NCBI RefSeq assembly: GCF_000292245.2
Contig: NZ_ALPT02000063.1
Span: 1-24,613 of the forward strand
Reading direction: 5' to 3'
Source: Alkalihalobacillus alcalophilus ATCC 27647 = CGMCC 1.3604
GTDB lineage: Bacteria > Bacillota > Bacilli > Bacillales > Bacillaceae_D
DNA: 24,613 nucleotides
Made by a program: the position numbers and the translations under genes
The notes under the pieces: generated by a model
The model's database searches: none
What the model saw: only the letters and a program-made list of their open reading frames with translations
What the model was told of the DNA's origin: nothing
Part shown: positions 15,360 through 23,065 of the stretch, one piece after another
Layout: each line of letters begins with the position of its first letter
How positions within the stretch are numbered: the first letter of the stretch is position 1

Positions 15360-16172
15360 ATGGAGGAGTCATTAAGTCTCAAAAGGTCGATTATCAAATA
15401 CCAAGACACGCAATTGCTAGAAACAGAAGACGAAATCGTCATTGAGTTCCCTTTAACGATCATGATAAACGGTCAAGAGTTTGCCACAATGGTATGTAGT
15501 CCATTCCATTTAGAAGAACTCGTCATTGGATTTTTAGCTTCTGAAGGCGTCATTCGTTTCCGAAAAGAAATTAAAGATTTTAAGCTTGATATTGGGGCTG
15601 GATTCGCTCACATCGAATTAATCCAAGATAAATTTGTTAGCCAACAAACTTTCTCCAAACGCTTTATTGGCTCATGCTGTGGGAAAAGTCGTCAATTTTA
15701 TTTCCAAAACGATGTCAGAACAGCTAAAACGTCTATGTCAAAAACGAAAATAACAGCTGAACAATGTATCCAACTTATGAAAAAAATGCAATCGGAAAGT
15801 ATTGTTTTTAAACAAACAGGCGGGGTTCATAATGCAGCCCTTTGCTCTAGTGACGAGTTAATCGTCAGTCGCACCGACATCGGACGTCACAATGCTCTCG
15901 ATAAACTATTTGGCTATTCCTTATTAAATCAAATTTCCGTCAAGGATAAAATCCTCGTATTTAGCGGGCGAATCTCTTCTGAAATTTTAACTAAAGCCGC
16001 TAAAATAGGCGTTGGAATCGTCTTATCGAAGTCAGCACCGACTGATTTAGCGATTAAGCTAGCAGAAGATTTAAACATCACAGCCGTTGGGTTTATCCGA
16101 AACGGTTCGTTTAATATTTACTCCCATCCAGAAAGAATTATTTTAGAAAATAATGAGGAGGAATCAAAATGA
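15360..16172 (+). CDS. fdhD: Formate dehydrogenase accessory sulfurtransferase FdhD
   Basis: This 270-residue FdhD is needed for activity of formate dehydrogenases: it passes sulfur from cysteine desulfurase to the bis-MGD molybdenum cofactor. Motifs seen are FPLTIMINGQEFATMVCSP near 30-48, EELVIGFLASEGVI, SCCGKSR with cysteines 106-107, KQTGGVHNAALC near 151 and RTDIGRHNALDKLFG near 171. E. coli FdhD has a CxxC pair where this protein has adjacent cysteines. GGGAGTGGG serves as ribosome site. It is divergent from the OFA transporter and overlaps the next gene by four bases. Its partner enzyme is presumably the nearby molybdopterin oxidoreductase. Confidence 0.96.
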   Translation: MEESLSLKRSIIKYQDTQLLETEDEIVIEFPLTIMINGQEFATMVCSPFHLEELVIGFLASEGVIRFRKEIKDFKLDIGAGFAHIELIQDKFVSQQTFSKRFIGSCCGKSRQFYFQNDVRTAKTSMSKTKITAEQCIQLMKKMQSESIVFKQTGGVHNAALCSSDELIVSRTDIGRHNALDKLFGYSLLNQISVKDKILVFSGRISSEILTKAAKIGVGIVLSKSAPTDLAIKLAEDLNITAVGFIRNGSFNIYSHPERIILENNEEESK

Positions 16173-16399
16173 GTTCATGTAAAATCGATCACCCTTTAGA
16201 AGATGTAAAAGCAAAGTTAACATCCCAACAACATGTCTTACCTAAAGATCTTTATCAAAGATGTACCGATTATTTGGAAAACGAACGAAGTCAAATAGAG
16301 TTAAATGAGTTATTTCATTTGTTAAAGAAATATGATTTAGCAGATAGCGAAGAACAATTAAATCGGAATAAAAAAATGATAAAGTTGTTAGAAGGTTAA
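16169..16399 (+). CDS. Small hypothetical protein coupled to fdhD
   Basis: This 76-residue soluble, mostly helical, charged protein has Cys4 and Cys32; I recognise no domain. Its ATG overlaps the fdhD stop (ATGA-type, four bases) and GAGGAGG precedes it, so translation is coupled to fdhD. The coupling suggests a role in formate dehydrogenase maturation or its regulation, which is inferred only. A terminator follows. Confidence 0.8.
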   Translation: MSSCKIDHPLEDVKAKLTSQQHVLPKDLYQRCTDYLENERSQIELNELFHLLKKYDLADSEEQLNRNKKMIKLLEG

Positions 16400-16454
16400 C
16401 GAAAAACGAATCTGAATGAGCGATTAAATAAACGTTTAATTAAATGGGTTGAAT

Positions 16455-16494
16455 GGCTGTCATGACTAGTGGAGTACTAGGATGATGGCTTTTT
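16455..16494 (+). terminator. Terminator of the fdhD operon
   Basis: GGCTGTCAT pairs with ATGATGGCT (9 bp with three G-U) and CTAGT with ACTAG inside; TTTTT follows on the plus strand. Confidence 0.65.
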
Positions 16495-16584
16495 AATGGA
16501 TAGATGGCTATTTGTACACAGCTACCAAGTACTCAGCTTTTGCTTGACCACAAAAATAATCACTGCCATAACAGCTCTCTAACC

Positions 16585-17091
16585 TTAAGATTGATTCCAT
16601 CTACCCTGCTCATCTATCCACTTTTTCTTTTTTAAATCAAAGGACGAACTCGCATCATGCCCCGTAAAGTAGGCTCGCTTATTTACCTGGCAACTACCAG
16701 CTTGCTCAAAACAAGCAAGAAACCATTCAGCAAATACTCTGTATTCTTTTTCTTCAATTTCTTCACCATGCTTTTCATAAAACTGTTCGAATGTCTCTCT
16801 ATCAGAATCTTTTAGTTGGAAATAATGAACCTCCGATAACAGCTCCTCACTACCAGCAAAACCTTCATCTGCTACATCTTCTTCAAATACTTCATTGTTT
16901 TCATTATTCATAGAAAACATCATGATCGAAATTTCATACCGGGTCGGTTCAATCGACGGCACAAATTCAATTAAGTCAACGTCCGCTGAAAACAAATAAC
17001 CGTTTACCCTTTTTAGTTGTCTCGTTAATAGTTCCGTATGCTCCTGTAAATGGGTACGAACCTTTTCAATATATTGATCGACTGTAAACAT
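16585..17091 (-). CDS. Hypothetical acidic protein
   Basis: This is a 168-residue soluble protein of unknown function, with GGAGGG just before the ATG. It is strongly acidic in the middle (EVFEEDVADEGFAGSEELL near 77-95 and EKHGEEIEEKEYRVFAEWF near 119-137). It has no signal peptide or membrane helix. It starts with a helical segment (DQYIEKVRTHLQEHTELLTRQL), then a beta-like part (GYLFSADVDLIEFVPSIEPTRYEISIMMFS). It lies close downstream of htpX on the same strand, but the htpX terminator comes between them. I cannot assign a role. Confidence 0.75.
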   Translation of the reverse strand: MFTVDQYIEKVRTHLQEHTELLTRQLKRVNGYLFSADVDLIEFVPSIEPTRYEISIMMFSMNNENNEVFEEDVADEGFAGSEELLSEVHYFQLKDSDRETFEQFYEKHGEEIEEKEYRVFAEWFLACFEQAGSCQVNKRAYFTGHDASSSFDLKKKKWIDEQGRWNQS

Positions 17092-17138
17092 GTTAATCCC
17101 TCCAAATATGTATCATTTAGTTGATTTGTTATGAAAAG

Positions 17139-17171
17139 ATCAACTACCCCTAAAAAATCGGAGTAGTTGAT
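17139..17171 (-). terminator. Terminator of htpX
   Basis: ATCAACTACtCC pairs with GGgGTAGTTGAT on the minus strand around a T-rich loop; CTTTTC follows. Confidence 0.85.
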
Positions 17172-17185
17172 TTTAAGTTTCGTTA

Positions 17186-18094
17186 TTAACGTGCTTCTAA
17201 ACGAGCGATACGCTCATCTAAATCAGGGTGAGTGGAGAATAATTTACTCATTCCACCTTTTCCACTAATTTTCATTGTCGCAACGGCAGAATCATCTGTA
17301 CGATCATTTTGAACCTTTGCACGGTTGACATGAGCCTTTAATGAACGAAGAGCGTGAGCCATTTTATCATTCCCTGCTAAGTCGCCACCCCCACGGTCAG
17401 CGTGGAATTCACGGTGACGGGAATACGCATTAACAACAATGCTTCCAAGAATAGAGAACAGAATTTGGAAAATAATAATTGACGCAAAATGAACGATAAA
17501 CGAATATTGCTCAGGAACGATACGTGATGCGATAATCGCAACAATTCTTGATAGGAAGACAACAAATGTATTGACGATCCCTTGTAAAAGAGTCATTGTT
17601 ACCATATCACCGTTCGCAACGTGGGCAACCTCATGAGCGATAACCCCTTCAACTGCATCCTCGTCCATCGCTTGTAATAAACCTGTTGAAACCGCTACTA
17701 GTGAGCGTTTTTTAGATGGACCAGTCGCAAATGCGTTCACTTCTGGAGATTGATAAATTCCTACTTCAGGCATATGAGTTAATCCAGCCGCACGTGATAA
17801 GCGATGTACTTTCTCAACAACTGAACGTTCTATTGGTGATAAGCTTCCGTTTGGATCCAACACTTTGACCTTCATCATCATTTTGGCAACCCAACGAGAC
17901 ATCCCTAATGAAATAAAGGAACCTGCAAAACCAACAATAATACTAAAGAGCATAATCGCTGCAAAGTTAATACTTCCATCACTTTGGAACGATAAATCCC
18001 AACCTGTAAAATAAATAATTGCTGACCAGACGACCATAATTGTCGTCATGACCAAAATATTCGTTAATAAGAAAAGTAAAATTCGTTTTCCCAT
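17186..18094 (-). CDS. htpX: Membrane zinc metalloprotease HtpX
   Basis: This 302-residue M48-family protease of membrane quality control degrades misfolded membrane proteins. The zinc site HEVAH is at 154-158, with the third ligand E229 in SRHREFHADRGGGDLAG. It has two N-terminal helices (about 5-30 and 44-66) and two more hydrophobic segments (about 170-190 and 200-222). The length is usual for the family. A GGGGGATCG ribosome site precedes the ATG. In B. subtilis, htpX is controlled by the repressors Rok and YkrK; here a 16-bp palindrome lies directly before the ribosome site (18113-18128), a candidate operator. Confidence 0.96.
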   Translation of the reverse strand: MGKRILLFLLTNILVMTTIMVVWSAIIYFTGWDLSFQSDGSINFAAIMLFSIIVGFAGSFISLGMSRWVAKMMMKVKVLDPNGSLSPIERSVVEKVHRLSRAAGLTHMPEVGIYQSPEVNAFATGPSKKRSLVAVSTGLLQAMDEDAVEGVIAHEVAHVANGDMVTMTLLQGIVNTFVVFLSRIVAIIASRIVPEQYSFIVHFASIIIFQILFSILGSIVVNAYSRHREFHADRGGGDLAGNDKMAHALRSLKAHVNRAKVQNDRTDDSAVATMKISGKGGMSKLFSTHPDLDERIARLEAR

Positions 18095-18431
18095 TTCGAT
18101 CCCCCTGTAAATATAGTAGTGCTACTATTTTAACACGAAATAGGACAAAGTTTGTAATATTATTCACAGATTCATAATTTCACACGAACGACGGCTTTAA
18201 ATCAATAAGTGTGATATAAGTTAGACAAAGCAACCTCATCTAGGTCTCTTTCCCACTCAATCAGATTATTTTTTCACATTATTTAACAGGTCTTTTTTAG
18301 TAGCCATTCCTCTTTTGGGCCGACTTCCCCCTACTAATTTTTCTTCAAGCATAATAAACCGTTTCATTTTCGTTATGACTTTATGGTAAAATTCGAGCAA
18401 GATGTTTTTCTTAAAAGAGGTGTCAGTCGTT
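18095..18431. other. Intergenic region between htpX and the rlmA-type gene
   Basis: It contains the htpX leader with the palindrome at 18113-18128. From about 18180 to 18410 there is no convincing gene or RNA. A short minus-strand reading frame exists here but lacks a ribosome site. AAAGAGGTG at 18414-18422 is the likely ribosome site of the broken N-terminus of the next gene. Confidence 0.5.
18113..18128 (-). promoter_or_regulatory. Palindrome before htpX
   Basis: ATAGTAG and CTACTAT flank a 2-base centre, with extra A/T pairing outside. It lies 19-34 bases upstream of the htpX start, a position where repressor binding would block transcription. Confidence 0.5.
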
Positions 18432-18529
18432 GTGTCAAAAAGTAAAAAATAAAAAGTGCTGAACTCATTCAACAGTTTAAGCACTTATTTAAATGCCCCA
18501 TTTGTCAGAGCACTATTGCTGTATCTGAG
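18432..18529 (+). pseudogene. Frameshifted N-terminus of the RlmA-type methyltransferase
   Basis: A GTG at 18432 behind AGAGGTG opens VSKSKK and then meets TAA at 18450. The next frame continues KSAELIQQFKHLF, KCPICQSTIAVSELKSFKC and on into the gene at 18530 without a stop, but it has no usable start codon. One extra A in the A6 tract at 18444-18449 would join them. The restored part supplies the KCPIC half of the zinc finger that RlmA proteins need. Confidence 0.7.
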
Positions 18530-19312
18530 TTGAAAAGTTTTAAATGCAAAAATAACCATACCTTTGATTTCACAAAACAAGGCTACTTAAATTTGATGGT
18601 ACAGCAGTCCAATAGCCACTATGACAAGACTTTATTTGAATATCGTCATCATTTAATTGTAAAAACCGATTTTTTTAGCCCATTACAAAAGCTAATCACG
18701 GATATTATACATAAAGAGAAGTTTGCAGATGATCGCAAGAGCCTAACAATATTAGATGTTGGATGTGGAGAAGGTTCTCACCTTGCACGAATTTTATCGC
18801 AAGACGGCTTAGAACGATTCACAGGTTTTGGTTTAGATATTGCAAAGGATGGCATACTACAAGCGTCCAAAAATTATGAAGGACATGTCTGGCTTGTAGG
18901 GGACTTAGCGAAATCACCATTCGCTGATTTAAGTTTTCAAGTTTTGTTAAACATTCTCTCTCCATCAAATTATAAAGAGTTTATACGTTTGCTCGCACCT
19001 AATGGCATCGTCATAAAAGTAATTCCACGCCCTTCCTATTTAAAAGAGCTTAGACAGTTCTTTTTCCAAAAACAAGAGCAGGAAGAATATCAAAATGAGA
19101 ACACTTTAACTCTTTTTAAAGAAAACTTTCACCAAGTCGAACGTTACCCATTGACTTACACAAAAAAGTTACAAACAGACGAGCTCCGTTCATTAGTGAA
19201 TATGACTCCATTAACATGGCAAGCAAGCGAAGAAAAAATAGAACAATTTATAAGAGAATATTCGGCTTCAGCGATTACCGTGGATTTAGAGGTCGTTGTT
19301 GGCAAATCGTAA
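18530..19312 (+). CDS. rlmA: 23S rRNA (guanine) methyltransferase, RlmA type, N-terminally truncated as read
   Basis: The open frame from TTG 18530 gives 260 residues. KSFKCKNNHTFDFTKQGYLNL is the second half of the RlmA zinc finger (CxxC...CxxxH), whose first half lies upstream behind a frameshift. A SAM-binding domain follows: motif I LDVGCGEGSHLARIL near 75-89 and GLDIAKDGI near 102. LNILSPSNYKEFIRLLAPNGIVIKVIP near 139-165 and MTPLTWQAS near 229 are typical of RlmA. In Gram-positive bacteria this group (RlmA-II/TlrB) methylates G748 of 23S rRNA and influences macrolide binding; E. coli RlmA modifies G745. TTG 18530 lacks a good ribosome site, so the real start is probably 18432 with a sequencing error or a true mutation between. 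Confidence 0.85.
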   Translation: MKSFKCKNNHTFDFTKQGYLNLMVQQSNSHYDKTLFEYRHHLIVKTDFFSPLQKLITDIIHKEKFADDRKSLTILDVGCGEGSHLARILSQDGLERFTGFGLDIAKDGILQASKNYEGHVWLVGDLAKSPFADLSFQVLLNILSPSNYKEFIRLLAPNGIVIKVIPRPSYLKELRQFFFQKQEQEEYQNENTLTLFKENFHQVERYPLTYTKKLQTDELRSLVNMTPLTWQASEEKIEQFIREYSASAITVDLEVVVGKS

Positions 19313-19352
19313 ACAGTAACCCGAACAGAATTGAAATCAGCTAAAAAGGAAA

Positions 19353-19378
19353 GCCACTAGCTCGACTGAACTAGTGGC
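19353..19378 (-). terminator. Terminator of the Bcr/CflA pump gene
   Basis: GCCACTAG pairs with CTAGTGGC (with inner pairs); on the minus strand TTTCCTTTTTAG follows. Confidence 0.8.
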
Positions 19379-19421
19379 AAACACTTACACTAACAACTCA
19401 TTTATTCAGGTAATCGATTGT

Positions 19422-20660
19422 TTACCCTTCCGCTACCGCTTTTTTATAATGACCTTCTTCTATCACAACTTCTTTTTTCGTCAATGTAAAGAAAATGATG
19501 CACCCAATTAATGAAGTCATAAACATTATCGCTCCCATTGGAACAGCCGAGCTTTCATTAATTCCGACTAGTGGAGCCATTAGTGAACCAACAAATAAAG
19601 GCAACATTCCTACAACAGCACTTGCACTCCCCGCTCTATGCCCTTGTGAACGCATCGCTAATGTAGTCGCACTTGTAATAATCATCCCAATTGAACCCAT
19701 ATAGACAAAAATTGCTAAAACAACCATCGCTAATGGTCCTTGAACAATCGCTGTGAGTAAAAGCAATGAATTGGCACAGACGGCAATTAAGACTCCGACC
19801 CTTAATAAGCTTCTTTCATGGAATTTTTCACTTAAGCGTCCAATAGTAAAGCTACCCGCAACAATAGCTAATCCATTAATTCCAAACAAAATACTAAACA
19901 CTTGAGGAGAAACTCCATAAATACCTTGGTACACAAATGGGGTTCCAGCTACATAGGCAAAGCTTCCGCCATGAATTATTCCTACTATTAGTGCATAACC
20001 AATAAATGACCTATCTCGCATTAAACTACCCATTGTTCGTAATGAATGTCCAATAGAACTTGGTTGCCTTCTTTCAAGTGGCAATGATTCTTTTAATTTC
20101 GTCGCCACAATAAAAACAATCACTAATCCTAAAACACTAAGGAAATAAAAGATCGTATGCCAAGTGGCAAATGGTAATAATAGAACCGCTCCCCCTGTCA
20201 TCGGGGCAATCATTGGGGCTGTTGAATTAATCACCATTAATAAAGCAAAAAACTTCGTAAATTCACGCCCTGTAAACACATCACTCACAACCGCCCGAGA
20301 AAGCACGATCCCGGCTGATGCTGTTAACCCTTGTAAAAAACGACCAATAATAAGAACGGTAATATTAGGGGCAAGAGCACAAACTAATGAAGCAACAGAA
20401 AATAATGTTAATGAAATTAAGAGTGGTTTTCTCCGCCCGACAGAGTCACTTATGGGACCAATAATGACTTGCCCAACTGCTAACCCAATTAAAAAGGTTG
20501 TTAAACTAAACTGAACTAATGATGCACTAGCCCTTAAATCTGCTCCAATTTCAGGAAAGCTCGGTAAGTACATATCAATATTAAAAGGGCCTAATATTGC
20601 AAGAGAACTTAAAATAAATGCTAAAGCAATTCGCTTTTTCCCTGTTGGATTTTGTATCAT
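19422..20660 (-). CDS. Bcr/CflA-family drug resistance MFS transporter
   Basis: This 12-TM proton-coupled efflux pump has 412 residues from ATG 20658-20660. A longer frame begins at 20693, but AAGGAAGGTG sits inside that extension at the right distance from the internal ATG. The signature LAILGPFNIDMYLPSFPEIG at the first helix is diagnostic for the Bcr/CflA (bicyclomycin/chloramphenicol-type) group. The loop 2-3 motif reads GPISDSVGRRKPLL and motif C-like GIVLSRAVVSD lies in helix 5. Substrates of individual members vary and cannot be predicted. It is a single gene, with a palindrome immediately upstream of the ribosome site (20692-20707). Confidence 0.93.
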   Translation of the reverse strand: MIQNPTGKKRIALAFILSSLAILGPFNIDMYLPSFPEIGADLRASASLVQFSLTTFLIGLAVGQVIIGPISDSVGRRKPLLISLTLFSVASLVCALAPNITVLIIGRFLQGLTASAGIVLSRAVVSDVFTGREFTKFFALLMVINSTAPMIAPMTGGAVLLLPFATWHTIFYFLSVLGLVIVFIVATKLKESLPLERRQPSSIGHSLRTMGSLMRDRSFIGYALIVGIIHGGSFAYVAGTPFVYQGIYGVSPQVFSILFGINGLAIVAGSFTIGRLSEKFHERSLLRVGVLIAVCANSLLLLTAIVQGPLAMVVLAIFVYMGSIGMIITSATTLAMRSQGHRAGSASAVVGMLPLFVGSLMAPLVGINESSAVPMGAIMFMTSLIGCIIFFTLTKKEVVIEEGHYKKAVAEG

Positions 20661-20691
20661 CTCACTAACACCTTCCTTACACGATAAATTC

Positions 20692-20707
20692 ACTAGCTCA
20701 AGCTAGT
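20692..20707 (-). promoter_or_regulatory. Palindrome before the Bcr/CflA pump gene
   Basis: ACTAGCT and AGCTAGT flank a 2-base centre, 32-47 bases upstream of the start. The rest of the 20708-20937 gap is AT-rich with no gene seen. Confidence 0.5.
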
Positions 20708-20937
20708 TTTGACCAAAACAAAAAGGGCTCAAAAATCTCGCCCACTAAAATCATCAACACATTGTACGACCTGTTAAATGAATATCCCTATTATAGATCG
20801 TTTCCCTAAAAATAGCTTTACTTTTGCCTCATATTTACCATACTACCATCTTGATTGAACTTTCTCTCATTAGTTAAAATAATCGCTTGAAAATATCACC
20901 AATATATTAGTTTCAACTTCTCAAAAAATCATAAATA

Positions 20938-20967
20938 ACCCTTGAACCTCCGAAGTGGCCCAAGGGT
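20938..20967 (-). terminator. Terminator of the small lipoprotein gene
   Basis: ACCCTTG pairs with CAAGGGT; the inner part can form CC-A-C/G-A-GG closed by a UUCG tetraloop. T-rich sequence follows on the minus strand (TTATTTATGATTTTTT). Confidence 0.8.
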
Positions 20968-20979
20968 CTATACTAATGA

Positions 20980-21252
20980 TTAGTTACGATAATAATCATT
21001 CATACGCTCTCGATCAATATTATGTGGATCTAAGTTCCCTCTTCTAGAGCCCCCACGGAAACCTTGAGGGTCGACACCTTCATTGATGTCCTCTTCACCT
21101 AAGTTGTCATCTAACCCATCCTCAACATAAGGATCTTCTGTAGGTAATTCTTCATCCAAAATCGGATCATTAGGCTCATTGACATTCCCACAAGCTGTAA
21201 GCATACCAAAAGCTAATGCAGTTGAAACCACACCTAATACCATTTTTTTCAT
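20980..21252 (-). CDS. Small acidic lipoprotein
   Basis: This 90-residue protein starts at ATG 21250-21252, preceded by AGGTGAG; an upstream ATG at 21309 is less likely. The signal peptide MKKMVLGVVSTALAFGMLTAC ends in the lipobox LTAC with Cys21. The mature part is very acidic (DEELPTEDPYVEDGLDDN and on) and ends in a basic, Arg/Gly-containing tail (FRGGSRRGN, DRERMNDYYRN). I recognise no family; small lipoproteins of this sort in Bacillus are often linked to spore or envelope functions, but nothing here proves it. Confidence 0.75.
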   Translation of the reverse strand: MKKMVLGVVSTALAFGMLTACGNVNEPNDPILDEELPTEDPYVEDGLDDNLGEEDINEGVDPQGFRGGSRRGNLDPHNIDRERMNDYYRN

Positions 21253-21460
21253 TTTTCTCACCTGCCTCTCCAATGGACTGTACACAAAGTATGCCCTTGA
21301 AAAAAACAAGTCATGTCATGAAAAAATTGGTCAAAGATGTTGCAAAAATTCTCTTTTAAAAAAGAATGTTCTATATAAAGTCGGGAAAGATAATATTTCT
21401 CTTACTTTGAATTGTAAAAACTTAAGTGACTAACCATTTAAACATCGGCTCTTTTTTGCG

Positions 21461-21491
21461 GGAAAATACGATACAATCAAACATATTTTCC
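21461..21491. other. Unassigned inverted repeat
   Basis: GGAAAATA (21461-21468) and TATTTTCC (21484-21491) form an inverted repeat with a 15-base spacer and extra C/G pairing outside. There is no T-tail in either direction, so it is not an obvious terminator. It lies between the DHA2 pump terminator and the lipoprotein gene. Confidence 0.35.
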
Positions 21492-21514
21492 GGGAAATGA
21501 ACAACTTTCGTCAA

Positions 21515-21547
21515 AAAGCCTAATTAAATTCGACTTAAATAGGCTTT
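21515..21547 (-). terminator. Terminator of the DHA2 pump gene
   Basis: AAAGCCTAATTAA pairs with TTAAATAGGCTTT with one mismatch; TTTTT follows on the minus strand. Confidence 0.85.
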
Positions 21548-21580
21548 CCTAATGTCGATTCACACTCAAAATGCTTATCC

Positions 21581-23065
21581 CTATAAACTTTTGATGACTT
21601 TTTTCTCAGGGTCACCCTCTAAAGGTGGCTGTGCTCTTTTTATAAAGAAAGAAAGAAGTAAGGTGAACCCAAGAATAATCGTGGAAACAAAAAAGGCAAA
21701 ATTAATCCCTTCCAGCTGTGATAAAATTGCAATTTGTTGAACCATCTCAGCACTTGTGTTGTTTGATGTCAGTTCTTCCGTCATTCGTTCGGCCGAAAAA
21801 TTTGAGCGTGTTTGCATGACCGTAACTAATAACGCAGAGCCAATCGCTGCCGAAACCTGATTTAAGGTGCTATTCATAGCTGTTCCGTGTGGATTCAACC
21901 TACTCGGAAGCTGATTTAAGCCATTGGTCATAACTGGCATCATCACCATCGACATTCCAAACATTCGTAATGTAAAAATCATCACTAAAGTAGAATAAGG
22001 AATTTCTAATGTTAAATTACTAAAAATATAATTCGAGACGAGTGTAATCGATAAACCAGTTATCGTTAAAACCTTAGCTCCAAACTTATCAAACAGTCTT
22101 CCTGTAATTGGAGACATAATCCCCATCACAATGGCTCCTGGAAGCATTAACACCCCTGCTTCTAAAGGGGTAAATCCACGAATGATCTGTAAATAAATCG
22201 GCATTAAAAGCATTCCTGAAAAAAGGGCTAAATTCATCGTAATGGAAATAGCTGATGAAAGTGAGAACATCGGATATTGATAGACCCGAAAATCAAGCAT
22301 TGGTTTTTCTAACTTAAACTGCCTAAAAATATAAATGATTAACGCAATAAATCCAACGCCTAATGTAAGTAGAACGACTAAATCAGACCAACCCTTATCA
22401 CCAGCGGAACTAAATCCATAAAGGATTCCGCCAAAACCAAGCGTCGATAAAATCACAGAAAGGACATCAATCTTGATTTCCATCTGGTCATTTTTTTCTT
22501 TAATTTTAAAAGCTGCCACAACTAAAACTAAAAACGCAATCGGAGAAATAATATGAAATAAAATTGGCCAATCATAATGTTGAATCAAATAACCAGAAAG
22601 TGTAGGACCTATCGCAGGTGCAAAAATCATGACTAGTCCAAAAACACCCATCGCTTGTCCTCTTTTTTCTATCGGGAACCTAGATAACATAACATTCATA
22701 AGGAGAGGCATCATAATCGCAGCTCCTGATGCTTGTATCATTCTTCCAGCTAATAAGAAGGCAAAACTAGGTGCAAACCCACCTACGAGTGTACCTGCTG
22801 TAAAGAGAATCATCGCTGCCAAAAATAATTTTTTCGTTGAGAATCGTTGGATTAAAAAAGCCGTAATCGGTATTAATACACCATTTACTAGCATATACCC
22901 TGTCGTGACCCATTGAACGGTCGAAGGCGAAATTTGAAACTGTTCCATAATTGTAGGTAAAGCAATGTTTAACAATGTATTCGCTAAAAAAGCGACAAAG
23001 GCTCCCGCTAATAATACGACTATAAGCGCATAATCGGGTTTAATCACATCATTTTGTTGTTGCAT
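21581..23065 (-). CDS. DHA2-family (EmrB/QacA-type) 14-TM MFS transporter
   Basis: This 494-residue drug:proton antiporter has about 14 membrane helices, compared with 12 in the Bcr-type pump. Typical EmrB/QacA features are LANTLLNIALPTIMEQFQISPSTVQWVTTGYML at the first two helices (motif D1 region), QASGAAIMMPLLMNVMLSRFP, GVFGLVMIFAPAIGPTLSGYL (motif C) and MPIYLQIIRGFTPLEAGVLMLPGA. Such pumps export lincosamides, dyes or other lipophilic compounds; the substrate is not predictable. A GGGGAATAAAG ribosome site precedes the ATG. A 22-bp near-palindrome lies 28-49 bases upstream (23093-23114). Confidence 0.94.
   Translation of the reverse strand: MQQQNDVIKPDYALIVVLLAGAFVAFLANTLLNIALPTIMEQFQISPSTVQWVTTGYMLVNGVLIPITAFLIQRFSTKKLFLAAMILFTAGTLVGGFAPSFAFLLAGRMIQASGAAIMMPLLMNVMLSRFPIEKRGQAMGVFGLVMIFAPAIGPTLSGYLIQHYDWPILFHIISPIAFLVLVVAAFKIKEKNDQMEIKIDVLSVILSTLGFGGILYGFSSAGDKGWSDLVVLLTLGVGFIALIIYIFRQFKLEKPMLDFRVYQYPMFSLSSAISITMNLALFSGMLLMPIYLQIIRGFTPLEAGVLMLPGAIVMGIMSPITGRLFDKFGAKVLTITGLSITLVSNYIFSNLTLEIPYSTLVMIFTLRMFGMSMVMMPVMTNGLNQLPSRLNPHGTAMNSTLNQVSAAIGSALLVTVMQTRSNFSAERMTEELTSNNTSAEMVQQIAILSQLEGINFAFFVSTIILGFTLLLSFFIKRAQPPLEGDPEKKVIKSL

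Noticed and set aside
18266..18484. Minus-strand 72-codon reading frame between htpX and the rlmA-type gene
   Set aside because: Its ATG has no ribosome site and it overlaps the probable true N-terminus of the rlmA-type gene on the other strand. A shorter internal start (33 codons) also lacks a ribosome site.
18452..18486. Terminator-like hairpin with a T-rich tail on the minus strand
   Set aside because: No minus-strand gene ends there, and the sequence reads as codons of the restored rlmA N-terminus, so the pairing is probably coincidental.
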